Shown here: in pieces, positions 52,601-62,440 of the stretch
Layout of the letters: the number at the start of each line of letters is the position of its first letter
How positions within the stretch are numbered: the first letter of the stretch is position 1
From: Anaerovirgula multivorans
GTDB lineage: Bacteria > Bacillota > Clostridia > Peptostreptococcales > Natronincolaceae
Direction: 5' to 3'
Assembly: GCF_900188145.1 (NCBI RefSeq)
Contig: NZ_FZOJ01000026.1
Coordinates: 1-64,000 of the forward strand
DNA: 64,000 bases
Notes under the pieces: model-generated
Seen by the model: the letters and a program-made list of their open reading frames with translations, nothing else
What the model was told of the DNA's origin: nothing
Databases searched by the model: none
Translations under genes and position numbers: made by a program

Positions 52601-53080
52601 AGAGTTGGGGGTATTATACTAGAAAAGACGACAAAAACTACAAAAAATAATCAATTGATGGCCTTTGTTATTTTAGAAGATTTGTTTGGCACAATAGAAT
52701 GTATTATATTTCCAAGAACCTTAAGCGAGCATTCTAACTTGTTACAGGAGGATTACTTTGTTATTATAGAAGGAACCCTTAATATGAAAGATGAAGAAAA
52801 ACCTAAAATTTTAGCAAACAAGGTAAAGCCCTTAAAAAAAATGGAGGCAGATAAATTATACATTCGAATTGAAGAAAAAGAAGATATTATTTTGCTAGAA
52901 AAAGCAAAGAATATTTTTAGAAAGTATCATGGTAATGTGCCTGTCTATGTTTATATTGAAAAGGAAAATAAAACCTTTAGAGCAGAAAGAGATCTATGGG
53001 TAAAATTAAATAGTGAATTAATGAAGGAATTAATAGGAGTTTTTGGTGATAAATCAGTTAAAGTTAAGTCTATTTCGTAA
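49607..53080 (+). CDS. dnaE: DNA polymerase III alpha subunit DnaE
   Basis: 1,157 residues, standard for DnaE. N-terminal PHP domain (HLHVHTEYSLLDG at 7-19), polymerase palm with PDIDIDF (about 395-401), GRGSAAGSIVAYTLGI, helix-hairpin-helix region, and a C-terminal OB fold near residue 1000 (EIVRVGGIILEK). There is no fused exonuclease, so it is not PolC, the second replicative polymerase in Firmicutes. It precedes a small DUF2007-type gene, pfkA and pyk, as in several clostridia. ATG 49607 chosen from the family N-terminus. Confidence 0.96.
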   Translation: MSKGFAHLHVHTEYSLLDGFTTINKVMDRVKELGMKAIAITDHGTMFGVVDFYKAAIKKGIKPIIGCEVYTASRGMRDKDPNKDKYQGHLVLLAKNMEGYQNLLKLVSHSYLYGFYYKPRVDYEELAKYSDGLIALSACLAGDIQQHLMKNNYEKAKEIALQLQDIYGKDNFYLELQDHGLKEQKEVNYQLLKLSRETKIPLVATNDVHYVNKEDAEPHDILLCIQTGKIQEDKDRMKFPNEEFYLKSTEEMRDLFPYAEEALENTGKIAEDCNVEFDFNTIHLPQYDTPEGYDVQEYLRKLCYEGLEQRYKNPAETLKDRLEYELKVIEEMGYAEYFLIVWDFIKYAKDNSIPVGPGRGSAAGSIVAYTLGITDIDPIRYNLIFERFLNPERISMPDIDIDFCYERREEVINYVKDKYGEEKVAQIITFGTMGARAAIRDVGRVINMPYNVVDRIAKEIPFAIGMTIRKALEMNPQFKNLYEEDEEAKYLIEMAKKLEGMPRHASTHAAGVVISKKALDEHVPLYVHDNSATTQFTMGTLEELGLLKMDFLGLRTLTVIRDAIDLVEKNHNIKIDFSTCNYEDEKVYQLISRGETLGLFQLESAGMIQFMKELKPSSIEDIIAGISLYRPGPMDSIPQYVACKNDPSKVEYLHESLKPILEVTYGCLVYQEQVMQVVRDLAGYSYGRSDLVRRAMGKKKRSVMEEERQYFIYGKVDEQGDIEISGCIRNGVPENVANKIYDDMIDFANYAFNKSHAAAYAVLGYQTAYLKTYYPVEFMAALITSVMGNTTKVAQYIQDCKRMGIEILPPDINKSFSTFTVEGNKIRFGLAAVKNVGVNMIDSLAKAREEKGKFTSFTEFCQRVESKDLNKRAVESLIKCGAFDDFKVYRAQLMAAYERILESVGQDKKRNIEGQIGLFDMTNDTAIAFKEDVLPNIKEFNDKIKLTMEKDVLGLYISGHPLAEYQQELKYFVNVNSNDLVEMMENPQEAKYKDGEIVRVGGIILEKTTKTTKNNQLMAFVILEDLFGTIECIIFPRTLSEHSNLLQEDYFVIIEGTLNMKDEEKPKILANKVKPLKKMEADKLYIRIEEKEDIILLEKAKNIFRKYHGNVPVYVYIEKENKTFRAERDLWVKLNSELMKELIGVFGDKSVKVKSIS

Positions 53081-53333
53081 GATGGACTTCCTTAAGGAAG
53101 TCGTTAAAAAATTATTATCATCTAGAAAGAATTCTATTTGAAAATAATCGACAAATTATATATAATTGTTAGTAGGAAAGTCCTTCCTAGAATGATCTAT
53201 AGGATGACTTTCATGAAACCAATTACGAAAATTATAATTTGCTTATAATTACACAGAGCATATAATGTCCTATTGCTTAAAAGACATGCACCTTGGACAA
53301 GATTTAAATGTCAATGGTAAAGGAGGCCTTAAA

Positions 53334-53525
53334 ATGTGGACAGTAGTATACATGGCAAATACTAGAGATGATGCTGAATATATCGAGAAAATCTTAACCA
53401 AAGAAGGCTTCTTAGTAAAGATAAAACCGATTAGCAAAAACAATGATAGGGGAACCTGTGAAGTACTAGTTCCTAGATCTGAAGTAGAGGAGGCACACAC
53501 ATTACTGTTTCATCAAGGGCTGTAG
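53334..53525 (+). CDS. Small DUF2007-like putative signal-transducing protein
   Basis: 63 residues from ATG 53334, seven bases after AAAGGAGG. Starts MWTVVYMANTRDDAEYIEKIL and ends SEVEEAHTLLFHQGL, a compact alpha/beta domain similar to DUF2007 proteins found near pfkA in clostridia. Function unknown. The frame is open to 53265 but without a site. A terminator follows. Confidence 0.78.
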   Translation: MWTVVYMANTRDDAEYIEKILTKEGFLVKIKPISKNNDRGTCEVLVPRSEVEEAHTLLFHQGL

Positions 53526-53545
53526 AAGTTAATGCTGTTACCTAT

Positions 53546-53578
53546 AAATACATAAGGGTTTTCTCTTATGTATTTCAA
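53546..53578 (+). terminator. Terminator after the DUF2007-like gene
   Basis: An 11-bp stem (AAATACATAAG, 53546-53556, with CTTATGTATTT, 53565-53575). Confidence 0.78.
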
Positions 53579-53599
53579 AAACAATAACCTTCAGAATTT

Positions 53600-53630
53600 T
53601 TGAAAAATAGCAAAGAATTTGTGGTACAAT
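53600..53630 (+). promoter_or_regulatory. Promoter candidate for pfkA-pyk
   Basis: TTGAAA (53600-53605) and TACAAT (53625-53630) with 19-base spacing, the -10 being preceded by TGG. It lies 67 bases before the pfkA start. Confidence 0.5.
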
Positions 53631-53633
53631 TAA

Positions 53634-54656
<1,023 letters not shown>

Positions 54657-54672
54657 AGGGAGGAAAAAAACT

Positions 54673-56430
54673 GTGAAGAAAACCAAAATTGTATGTACTT
54701 TAGGACCTGCTAGTGAACAAAGAGAAGTGTTTAAACAATTAGTTGAAAATGGATTAAATGTTGCGAGAATGAACTTTTCCCATGGAAATCATGAAGAGCA
54801 TGGTAAGAGAATAGAAACCGTTAAATCCGTAAGAGAAGAATTAAATGTACCTATAGCTATCCTTTTAGATACAAAGGGGCCAGAAATACGAACTGGTAAA
54901 TTCAAAGATCCAGAGGTACTGCTAAAGGAAGGACAAAAATTTACTATTACTACAAGAGAAGTACTAGGAGACGATACAATTTGTAATGTGAGTTATACTG
55001 AATTAGCAGAAGATGTTAAAGAAGGAGACCAAATCTTAATAGATGATGGTTTAGTTGGATTAACAGTACAAAAAATTACAAATGGAACTGATATCGAATG
55101 TATTGTTGAAAACGCAGGAATTGTAAAAAACCATAAGGGTGTTAATGTACCAGGTGTAAAAATTAATCTTCCAGCTATTACAGAAAAGGACAGAGGTGAC
55201 ATTGAGTTTGGTATAAAAATGGACATCGATTTTATTGCTGCCTCCTTTGTAAGAAAGGCTGAAGATGTATTAGCTATTAGGAAAATACTAGAGGAAAACA
55301 ATGCAGTGAACATCCAAATTATTTCTAAGATAGAAAACCAAGAGGGTGTAGACAATTTAGATGAAATCATTGAAGTATCTGATGGGATTATGGTAGCTAG
55401 AGGAGACCTAGGGGTAGAAATTCCTACAGAGGAAATACCTTTAGTTCAAAAATTGATGATTGAGAAATGCAATAAGGTAGGAAAACCAGTTATTACAGCT
55501 ACGCAAATGCTGGATTCTATGATGAGGAATCCTAGACCTACCCGTGCTGAGGTTACAGATGTAGCTAATGCTATTTTAGATGGTACAGATGCCATTATGC
55601 TATCTGGTGAAACTGCTGCAGGGAAATACCCTATTGAAGCTGTAAAAACTATGATGACAATTGCCAAGAGAACAGAAGAATCTATAAACTATAGAGAACT
55701 GCTTCGAAGTAAAGCTGTAGAAAAGGAAACTACCATAACAGATGCTATTAGTAATGCCACCTGTGTAACAGCTATGGATCTACAGGCATCCGCTATCATA
55801 ACCGCTACTTCTTCAGGTCATACTGCAAGAATGGTAGCAAAATTTAGACCTAAGGCGCCTATTATTGCTGCTACTACAAAGGAAAGTGTCAGAAGAAGAT
55901 TGAGTTTAGTATGGGGTGTCTACTCAGTGATAACAGAAGAGCTACAATCAACTGATGATATAATCGAGTTGTCGGTACAAAGGGCATTAGAACAAGGCAT
56001 GATTCAAAGAGGTGAATTAATAGTCATCACAGCAGGTGTCCCTGTAGGTGTGGCAGGAACTACAAATTTAATTAAAGCCCACATTGTTGGAGATATCCTA
56101 TTATCAGGAACAGGCATTGGCAAAAAGTCAGCTACTGGCAGAGTTGTAGTTTTAGATGCTACAAAAGAAGATGGTAATGGCTTAAAAGAAGGAGATGTAT
56201 TAGTAACACAATTCACTGATAAAGATTTAATGCCTTATATAGAAATGGCAGGAGCCATTGTAACAGAAGAGGGTGGATTAACCAGTCATGCAGCTATTGT
56301 AGGCTTAAACCTTGGCAAACCTACAGTAGTAGGCGCGGAGTTAGCTACAAAAAAGCTAAAGAATGGAGACATTGTAACGGTAGATGCTAATACAGGATTA
56401 ATTTATAGTGGCAAAACAAGAGTTCTTTAA
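54673..56430 (+). CDS. pyk: Pyruvate kinase with C-terminal PEP-utiliser domain
   Basis: 585 residues, longer than the usual 470 because a phosphohistidine-type PEP-utilising domain is fused at the end (GGLTSHAAIVGLNLGKPTVV, with the His). Core motifs: KIVCTLGPAS, RMNFSHGNHEEH, LDTKGPEIRTG, KIENQEGVDN and ITATQMLDSMMRNPRPTRAE. Converts PEP and ADP to pyruvate and ATP. This long form is common in Bacillus and clostridia. GTG 54673 follows GGGAGG. Coupled to pfkA. Confidence 0.97.
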   Translation: MKKTKIVCTLGPASEQREVFKQLVENGLNVARMNFSHGNHEEHGKRIETVKSVREELNVPIAILLDTKGPEIRTGKFKDPEVLLKEGQKFTITTREVLGDDTICNVSYTELAEDVKEGDQILIDDGLVGLTVQKITNGTDIECIVENAGIVKNHKGVNVPGVKINLPAITEKDRGDIEFGIKMDIDFIAASFVRKAEDVLAIRKILEENNAVNIQIISKIENQEGVDNLDEIIEVSDGIMVARGDLGVEIPTEEIPLVQKLMIEKCNKVGKPVITATQMLDSMMRNPRPTRAEVTDVANAILDGTDAIMLSGETAAGKYPIEAVKTMMTIAKRTEESINYRELLRSKAVEKETTITDAISNATCVTAMDLQASAIITATSSGHTARMVAKFRPKAPIIAATTKESVRRRLSLVWGVYSVITEELQSTDDIIELSVQRALEQGMIQRGELIVITAGVPVGVAGTTNLIKAHIVGDILLSGTGIGKKSATGRVVVLDATKEDGNGLKEGDVLVTQFTDKDLMPYIEMAGAIVTEEGGLTSHAAIVGLNLGKPTVVGAELATKKLKNGDIVTVDANTGLIYSGKTRVL

Positions 56431-56546
56431 TTAACATATTTTTTACCTATTATTAACACAATAATAGCTTGAGTTTCATATAATGTAAATATGTAATAAA
56501 CATTCTCCCCCTTTATTCATATAAATGATATAAAGGAACACTTTAA

Positions 56547-56579
56547 GGAGTCTACAAACAATAGTAGGCTCTTTTTTTT
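56547..56579 (+). terminator. Terminator after pyk
   Basis: An 8-bp stem with one wobble pair (GAGTCTAC, 56548-56555, with GTAGGCTC, 56564-56571), followed by T8. Confidence 0.85.
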
Positions 56580-56848
56580 GCTGTTATGTAGTAAAATACA
56601 AGGCATGTTTCATATGAATTGCTCATATATAAGAAAAGAAAGTACTAGCATATTTTATAAAAAACACTTATAATTAAAAAATAGAAAATATTCCTAATAG
56701 ATGAAAAACTTGTATTGTTTTGTGCTTTATTATATTGAACATTTCTTATTATCAATGAAACCAAGGTGGTGATGCCTTTGTAGAATATGAGAGAAAAGAA
56801 AAGATTCAATGAAAAAGGCTATAAATAAAAGAATTAGGGGGAGAAAAA
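56580..56848 (+). other. Leader region of the liv operon
   Basis: AT-rich, with no gene beyond very short frames. A translated leader is not convincing. TTAGGGGGAG ends the region as the ribosome site of the binding-protein gene. No T-box or known riboswitch is recognised. Confidence 0.45.
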
Positions 56849-58045
56849 ATGAAAAAAAGAGCTTTCTTTTTATTAATCTCTACAGTAATAATTTTATCTT
56901 TATTAGTTACGGGGTGTAGTCCAAAGCCAACTGAGCCTGCTGCAATAGATGAGCCTACTGAAGATGTAGATGTTGAGGTAGTGAATGTTGGTTGGATAGG
57001 TTCCTTAACTGGTGACCAAGCTGTATGGGGTAACTGCGAATTCAACACGGTAAAAATGTTATTCGAAGAAATAAATGAAAATGGGGGATTGCTAGGTAAG
57101 CAGATTAATGTAATTGGATATGATACCCGTGGAGATGCTATGGAAGCGGTTAACGCTGTAAGAAGATTAACATCTCAAGACAAGATCGTAGCGCTTATCG
57201 GTCCAAATGCCAGTGGTCAAGCTATCGCTATTTCTTCTGTGCTAGAAGAGATGAAGGTGCCAGGCATAGCTACTGTTGCTACGAACCCTAAAGTAACTGT
57301 TGACGACAATGGTCAAGTAAAGCCTTTTAACTTTAGAGTATGCTTTATCGATCCATACCAAGGCGCAGTTGCTGCTGGATATGCTAAGGATGTATTAGGA
57401 TTTACAAAAGCTGCTATTCTATATGACGTAGCAGATGACTATTCTCAAGGATTAACCGAGTTCTTTGAGATGACATTTAAAGAAAAAGGTGGAGAAATCG
57501 TTGCTAAGGAAGGCTTCAAGTTTGGAGATGTAGATTTTAGACCTCAATTAAGTAAAATTAAAGAAGCGAACCCAGAAGTATTATTCATGCCTTACTTCTT
57601 TAAAGAAGCTGCTTTAAGTGCGAATCAAGCGAGAGAATTAGGCATTGATGCTGTACTAATGGGTGGAGATGGTTGGCCATCAGAAGTATTAATAGAAATG
57701 GCGAAAGAAGCCATTGAAGGCAGCTATATTGTTAACCATCTAGACTTTGCAGACCCAGATGTTCAAGATTTTAAAGCTACATATACTGCAAAATATAACT
57801 TACCTGTAGAATTGAATGGATATCTTGCCTATGATGCAGTTAGAGTGCTAGAACAAGCTATTCAGAATGCAGACAGCTTCGATTCTGTAGCCATAAGAGA
57901 TGCCTTAAAGACTGTAAGTGTTAAGGGTATAACAGGACAAATCAACATTAGTGCAGATACTCACAATCCTGAAGGGAAAGATGCTGCTATTATAAAGATT
58001 GTAGATGGGGATTATATATTCCAACAAAAATACTCAGCAGAGTAG
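56849..58045 (+). CDS. livK: Branched-chain amino acid ABC transporter binding lipoprotein
   Basis: 398 residues, lipoprotein signal with lipobox VTGC (Cys23) followed by an acidic linker. The rest is a type I periplasmic-binding fold: VGWIGSLTGDQAVWG, IALIGPNASGQAIA-like VALIGPNASGQA, and FKFGDVDFRPQLSKIK. Captures branched-chain or related amino acids outside the membrane. The WGN region and Glu-rich linker are not diagnostic of the ligand. First gene of a full liv set; a hairpin separates it from livH. Confidence 0.93.
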   Translation: MKKRAFFLLISTVIILSLLVTGCSPKPTEPAAIDEPTEDVDVEVVNVGWIGSLTGDQAVWGNCEFNTVKMLFEEINENGGLLGKQINVIGYDTRGDAMEAVNAVRRLTSQDKIVALIGPNASGQAIAISSVLEEMKVPGIATVATNPKVTVDDNGQVKPFNFRVCFIDPYQGAVAAGYAKDVLGFTKAAILYDVADDYSQGLTEFFEMTFKEKGGEIVAKEGFKFGDVDFRPQLSKIKEANPEVLFMPYFFKEAALSANQARELGIDAVLMGGDGWPSEVLIEMAKEAIEGSYIVNHLDFADPDVQDFKATYTAKYNLPVELNGYLAYDAVRVLEQAIQNADSFDSVAIRDALKTVSVKGITGQINISADTHNPEGKDAAIIKIVDGDYIFQQKYSAE

Positions 58046-58050
58046 TTGTC

Positions 58051-58078
58051 TAGAGAGGGTTCTACCCTCTCTATTCTA
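58051..58078 (+). terminator. Intra-operon hairpin between livK and livH
   Basis: A perfect 9-bp stem (TAGAGAGGG with CCCTCTCTA) and a short loop, with only TTC after it. It probably acts as a partial terminator or as a 3' stabiliser giving excess binding protein. Confidence 0.65.
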
Positions 58079-58139
58079 CAATCATAGGTTGCATATTGAA
58101 ATAATCAGCTACTGAGGAATATCGTAAAGGAGGTAAGTT

Positions 58140-59018
58140 ATGTCTGCATTTTTACAGCAAATGATTAATGGGTTATCCATTGGAAGTGTTTATGCATTAA
58201 TGGCGGTTGGATATTCCCTAGTTTATAGTATTATGAACTTCAGTAACTTTGCCCATGGTGGAGTTATTATGATTGGTGCATATATGGGCTTTTTTTTAAT
58301 GACTGCATTAGAACTTCCTTTTGCAGTGGCTTTTGTTTTAGCTGCTATTGGTGCAGGACTTTTGGCTGTTTCTTTAGAGCGCATAGCCTATAGACCGCTA
58401 AGAAAAAGAAATGCTCCTTTTTTATACTTTATTATTTCTGCAATGGGAGCTTCCATATTCTTAGAAAATATTGTAGTTGCAACAATAGGTCCTACCTTTA
58501 GAACTTATCCTAAAGTTTTCTCTTCAACACCATTTCAATTTGGGCAAATATCAGTAGGTAGATTAGATGCTATTATGTTTCTAATATCGGGCATTAGCTT
58601 GATGATGTTAGTTTATATCATAGAAAAAACCAAAACTGGAATGGCAATTAAATCAACAGCCTACAGTATTCGAGCTAGTACTTTGATGGGTGTCAACACT
58701 GATAGAATTATTTTTATCGTATTCGGGTTAGGTGGAGTATTGGCAGGGATTGCCGGTGTATTATTTGGTATGAAATATACAGTCTACCCGCAAATTGGCT
58801 TTATCACTATGAAATCCTTTATAGCAGCTGTATTTGGTGGGCTAGGTAGTCTTCCAGGAGCAGTAATCGGTTCGATCTTATTAGGAGTAATAGAAACCTT
58901 AACTGCTGGTTACTTTTCGTCACAGTATAGAGACCTGATTGCCTTTATATTGCTAATTGCTGTATTAATTTGGAGACCAAGTGGCCTTATGGGCAAAATT
59001 ACTGAGGATAAGGCATAG
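58140..59018 (+). CDS. livH: Branched-chain amino acid ABC permease LivH
   Basis: 292 residues, about eight membrane segments. LivH blocks: INGLSIGSVYALMAVGYSLVY, MNFSNFAHGGVIMIGAYMG and AAVFGGLGSLPGAVIGSILLG. Forms the translocation pore with LivM. ATG 58140 follows AAAGGAGG. Twelve bases precede livM. Confidence 0.94.
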   Translation: MSAFLQQMINGLSIGSVYALMAVGYSLVYSIMNFSNFAHGGVIMIGAYMGFFLMTALELPFAVAFVLAAIGAGLLAVSLERIAYRPLRKRNAPFLYFIISAMGASIFLENIVVATIGPTFRTYPKVFSSTPFQFGQISVGRLDAIMFLISGISLMMLVYIIEKTKTGMAIKSTAYSIRASTLMGVNTDRIIFIVFGLGGVLAGIAGVLFGMKYTVYPQIGFITMKSFIAAVFGGLGSLPGAVIGSILLGVIETLTAGYFSSQYRDLIAFILLIAVLIWRPSGLMGKITEDKA

Positions 59019-59029
59019 GGGGTGACATA

Positions 59030-59923
59030 ATGGGTTGGTATTATATTCAAGGAATACTTATTTTATCAGGTATTTATTTGATGGCGGTATTAGGACTGTC
59101 CTTATTAACAGGATTTACAGGACTTTTTTCCTTTGGACATGCCGGCTTTATGGCAGTAGGAGCTTACACTACTGCTGCGATGACAATCAAATTCAATGTT
59201 CCCTTCATCTTAGCTTTATTAATAGGAGGTTTAGCCGCCGCGTTGGTCAGTCTAGTAATTGGTAAGTTGACATTAAACCTTAAAGGAGACTATTTTTGTA
59301 TAGCTACCTTAGGGTTTGGAGAGGCGATTCGCCTAATATTAGATAATGTTCAATACTTTGGTGGAGCTAGAGGCTGGCCAGGAATACCCTTAAAAACTGG
59401 TTTAATGAATGTTATCATTTTTAACGTGATTGCTGTAGTCATTCTAGTGAATTTAATTAAGTCTAGACATGGAAGGAATTTACAGGCAATAAGAGAAGAG
59501 GAAATGGCATCACAAATTATAGGGATTAATGTATTTAAATATAAGATGATTTCTTTGGCTATCAGTGCAGCCTATGCAGGGATTGCAGGCGGAATGTTAG
59601 CTCATTATACAGGGTTTCTACAACCTAAGATGTTCCAATTAATTAAATCCACAGAATTAACTATCATGGTTATATTTGGTGGATTAGGTAGTATATCTGG
59701 TAGTATTATTGGAGCCATTGTTTTAACTTCACTACCGGAGGTCTTAAGAGCATTTGATCGATGGAGACTGGTGGTCTATGGAGCATCCGTTATTTTCATT
59801 ATGATTACAAGACCACAAGGCTTAATGGGGGGTTATGAAATTACAATAACCAATATTAAAAAACTTATCTCTCGTATAACATCTTTAGGAAAGAAAAAAC
59901 ATACGATAGGGGGAGATAATTAA
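59030..59923 (+). CDS. livM: Branched-chain amino acid ABC permease LivM
   Basis: 297 residues with about eight membrane segments. LivM signature: LTGFTGLFSFGHAGFMAVGA, then ATLGFGEAIRLIL and MVIFGGLGSISGSIIGA. Second pore subunit. ATG 59030 follows GGGGTGA. Its stop overlaps the livG ATG (TAATG), so the two genes are translationally coupled. Confidence 0.94.
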   Translation: MGWYYIQGILILSGIYLMAVLGLSLLTGFTGLFSFGHAGFMAVGAYTTAAMTIKFNVPFILALLIGGLAAALVSLVIGKLTLNLKGDYFCIATLGFGEAIRLILDNVQYFGGARGWPGIPLKTGLMNVIIFNVIAVVILVNLIKSRHGRNLQAIREEEMASQIIGINVFKYKMISLAISAAYAGIAGGMLAHYTGFLQPKMFQLIKSTELTIMVIFGGLGSISGSIIGAIVLTSLPEVLRAFDRWRLVVYGASVIFIMITRPQGLMGGYEITITNIKKLISRITSLGKKKHTIGGDN

Positions 59924-60699
59924 TGAGTACCATACTAGCGTTGAAAAATGTGACAAAACAATTTGGTGGTTTAACAGCAGTCGGAGATATGTGCTTTGAT
60001 GTGAAAAAAGATAGTATTTCTGGACTGATAGGACCAAATGGAGCAGGAAAAACTACCATATTTAATCTAATTACAGGGATATATAATGTTACTGAAGGTG
60101 AAATTTTATTTGAAGGAAATAGAGTTGATGGTTTACAGCCCTATCAGATTGCTGATACAGGCATAACAAGAACTTTTCAAAACATTAGGCTTTTTAAGAA
60201 GCTTACTACCTATGAGAACATATTAACTGCTTGTCATTATAATACAGACTATAGTATTTTAGATGCAGTGATTAGAAATAAAAAATTTAGAACTGGAGAA
60301 AAGAAGCTGCACCAACAGGTACAGGAGCTGCTGGAAATTATGGAGCTAACAGATAGGAAGGATGCTGTTGCTTCAAATCTACCCTATGGTCTTCAAAGAC
60401 GATTAGAAATTGCTAGAGCCTTGGCATTGAAACCAAAACTATTATTGTTAGATGAGCCTGCAGCCGGAATGAATCCAGATGAAACAATAAGATTGATGAA
60501 CTTGATAAAAGAAGTACGTGATCGCTTTAATCTTACAGTATTGGTAATCGAGCATCATATGGATCTAATTATGGGGATTTGCGATAAAATTGTAGTTTTA
60601 AACTTTGGTAAGAAGCTGGCAGAGGGAACTACCCAAGAGATACAATCAAATTCAAAGGTTATAGAAGCATATCTTGGGGAGGAGGATGTCATTTGCTAA
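59923..60699 (+). CDS. livG: Branched-chain amino acid ABC ATPase LivG
   Basis: 258 residues. Walker A GPNGAGKTT (about 37-45), Q-loop TFQNIRLF, signature NLPYGLQRR in place of the classic LSGGQ (normal for LivG), and Walker B LLLLDEPAAGMNP. Energises uptake together with LivF. It starts at the livM stop and ends seven bases into livF. Confidence 0.95.
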   Translation: MSTILALKNVTKQFGGLTAVGDMCFDVKKDSISGLIGPNGAGKTTIFNLITGIYNVTEGEILFEGNRVDGLQPYQIADTGITRTFQNIRLFKKLTTYENILTACHYNTDYSILDAVIRNKKFRTGEKKLHQQVQELLEIMELTDRKDAVASNLPYGLQRRLEIARALALKPKLLLLDEPAAGMNPDETIRLMNLIKEVRDRFNLTVLVIEHHMDLIMGICDKIVVLNFGKKLAEGTTQEIQSNSKVIEAYLGEEDVIC

Positions 60700-61400
60700 A
60701 GGTAGAAAATCTAAACGTATATTATGGCGGCATTCATGCCTTAAGAGGTATCGATATAGAAGTACAAGAGGGACAAATAGTATCTATTATTGGTTCTAAT
60801 GGAGCAGGGAAATCAACCTTACTGAATGCAATAACTGGTATAGTTAAGCCGAAAGAAGGTCTAATCACCTACAAAGGTAATGAAATTCCTAGAACTCCCC
60901 ATAAAATTGTTAAACTAGGTATTTGTCAGGTTCCAGAAGGTAGACTAATTTTTGCCAACCTAACTGTTAAAGACAATCTTATGATGGGGGCTTATCTAAG
61001 AAATGATAAGAAAAAGATTGAAGAAGATTTAGAAAAAGTATATCAGCTGTTTCCTAGATTGCTAGAAAGAATCAATCAAATGGCGGGAACACTAAGTGGT
61101 GGTGAACAACAGATGCTGGCTATGGGAAGAGGATTGATGAGTAATCCAGACTTAATCCTGTTGGATGAACCTTCATTGGGTTTAGCACCGCTATTAGTAA
61201 GAACTATTTTTGAAATTATAGAAGACATTAAGAAGATGAATAAAACGATCTTACTGGTTGAGCAAAATGCCTATAAAGCCCTCTCTATTGCTGATAAAGC
61301 CTATATTTTAGAACAAGGGGTCATTAAAAAAGAAGGAATTGCTGAAGAAATCCTTCAAGACAAATCTATATTAGAGGCTTATCTTGGAAAGGCTCATTAG
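60693..61400 (+). CDS. livF: Branched-chain amino acid ABC ATPase LivF
   Basis: 235 residues. Walker A GSNGAGKST (about 34-42), signature LSGGEQQML, Walker B LILLDEPSLGLAP and the H-loop replaced by Gln in VEQNAYKAL, as usual for LivF. TTG 60693 is seven bases after GGGGAGGAGG and overlaps the end of livG. A terminator follows. Confidence 0.95.
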   Translation: MLKVENLNVYYGGIHALRGIDIEVQEGQIVSIIGSNGAGKSTLLNAITGIVKPKEGLITYKGNEIPRTPHKIVKLGICQVPEGRLIFANLTVKDNLMMGAYLRNDKKKIEEDLEKVYQLFPRLLERINQMAGTLSGGEQQMLAMGRGLMSNPDLILLDEPSLGLAPLLVRTIFEIIEDIKKMNKTILLVEQNAYKALSIADKAYILEQGVIKKEGIAEEILQDKSILEAYLGKAH

Positions 61401-61419
61401 GGAAAAAGTACATTGCTGT

Positions 61420-61449
61420 AGCGGAGAGTATAGATTCTCCGCTCTTTTT
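61420..61449 (+). terminator. Terminator after the liv operon
   Basis: A perfect 8-bp stem (AGCGGAGA, 61420-61427, with TCTCCGCT, 61436-61443), followed by CT5. Confidence 0.87.
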
Positions 61450-61546
61450 CATCCTAAATAAGTTATTAACATAAAAAATAAAAAGGAAAAAAACTTTTCA
61501 TATAGAATCTATTATTAGGAATAATGTTATTATAGGAGGTTTTATT

Positions 61547-61957
61547 TTGAGAATAAGTCGTTGTGAAATTCGTGTTCGATATCAAGAAACAGATCAAATG
61601 GGGGTTGTTTACCATGGAAATTATTTCACATGGTTTGAGATAGGTAGAACAACTTTTTTAAGAGAAATGGGTTATTCCTATAAGGATTTGGAGAAGGAAA
61701 ACATTATGCTGCCAGTGGTAGAGGTAAAATGCAATTATAAAGAACCTGCAAGATATGATGATGAAATAATTGTAGAAGCAAAAATAAAAGAACTAAAGGG
61801 TATTCGCATTACTTTTGAATATAATATCATTAGGAAATTAGATGAAAAATTGTTGGCTACAGGTACAACGATCCATGCCTTCGTTGACACCAATCTAAAA
61901 CCTGTGAATTTTAAAAAGACTCATATTGATATGTATAAAGCCCTTATTAATAACTGA
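61547..61957 (+). CDS. Acyl-CoA thioesterase, YbgC/4HBT family
   Basis: 136 residues, single hotdog domain. The active-site block YQETDQMGVVYHGNYFTWFE (about 10-29) contains the catalytic Asp and the conserved HGNY. Hydrolyses a short or aromatic acyl-CoA; the substrate is not predictable. TTG 61547 is seven bases after AGGAGG. fxsA begins 15 bases later, so the two may be co-transcribed. Confidence 0.9.
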   Translation: MRISRCEIRVRYQETDQMGVVYHGNYFTWFEIGRTTFLREMGYSYKDLEKENIMLPVVEVKCNYKEPARYDDEIIVEAKIKELKGIRITFEYNIIRKLDEKLLATGTTIHAFVDTNLKPVNFKKTHIDMYKALINN

Positions 61958-61972
61958 TAGTGAGGTGGTTAT

Positions 61973-62368
61973 GTGTTATTAAAGCTTATTTTATTATTTA
62001 CCATTGTTCCTATTGTAGAGCTGGCGATTTTGTTAAAGCTAAGCGGATATATAGGAGTAGGTTATACTATATTAATTGTTTTGCTGACAGGAGTTCTGGG
62101 AGCATATCTAGCCAAAAGTGAGGGAAAAGGGGTATTAAGGAGAATCAAACTAGAAATGAGTCAAGGTAGAATGCCAGGAGATGAACTGATTAATGGATTA
62201 TGTGTCATCGTTGGTGGTGCATTCTTATTAACCCCTGGTATTTTCACCGATGCTGCTGGATTTTGTCTAGTGATTCCAGTTACTAGAGAAACAATAAAAT
62301 TCATGATTAAGAAAAGGATTAAAAGAATGATTGATGAAGGAACCTTTATATTTTACTATAGAAAGTAA
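61973..62368 (+). CDS. fxsA: FxsA-family membrane protein
   Basis: 131 residues. Hydrophobic N-terminus (about 1-50) with PIVELAILLKLSGYIG, then GVLGAYLAKSEGKGVL and GGAFLLTPGIFTDAAGF, the FxsA pattern. In E. coli FxsA prevents exclusion of phage T7 by the F plasmid; its normal role is unclear. GTG 61973 follows GAGGTGG; the ATG two bases earlier opens only a three-codon frame. Confidence 0.88.
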   Translation: MLLKLILLFTIVPIVELAILLKLSGYIGVGYTILIVLLTGVLGAYLAKSEGKGVLRRIKLEMSQGRMPGDELINGLCVIVGGAFLLTPGIFTDAAGFCLVIPVTRETIKFMIKKRIKRMIDEGTFIFYYRK

Positions 62369-62440
62369 AGTATAAACTATAATCTCTTAAAGAAGGGTAT
62401 AAATTTTCAAGTATTGGTAAATAATGCTTAACAGGTTTTA

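Noticed and set aside
56580..56848. T-box or amino acid leader upstream of livK.
   Set aside because: No T-box core, no run of branched-chain codons and no antiterminator pairing could be found.
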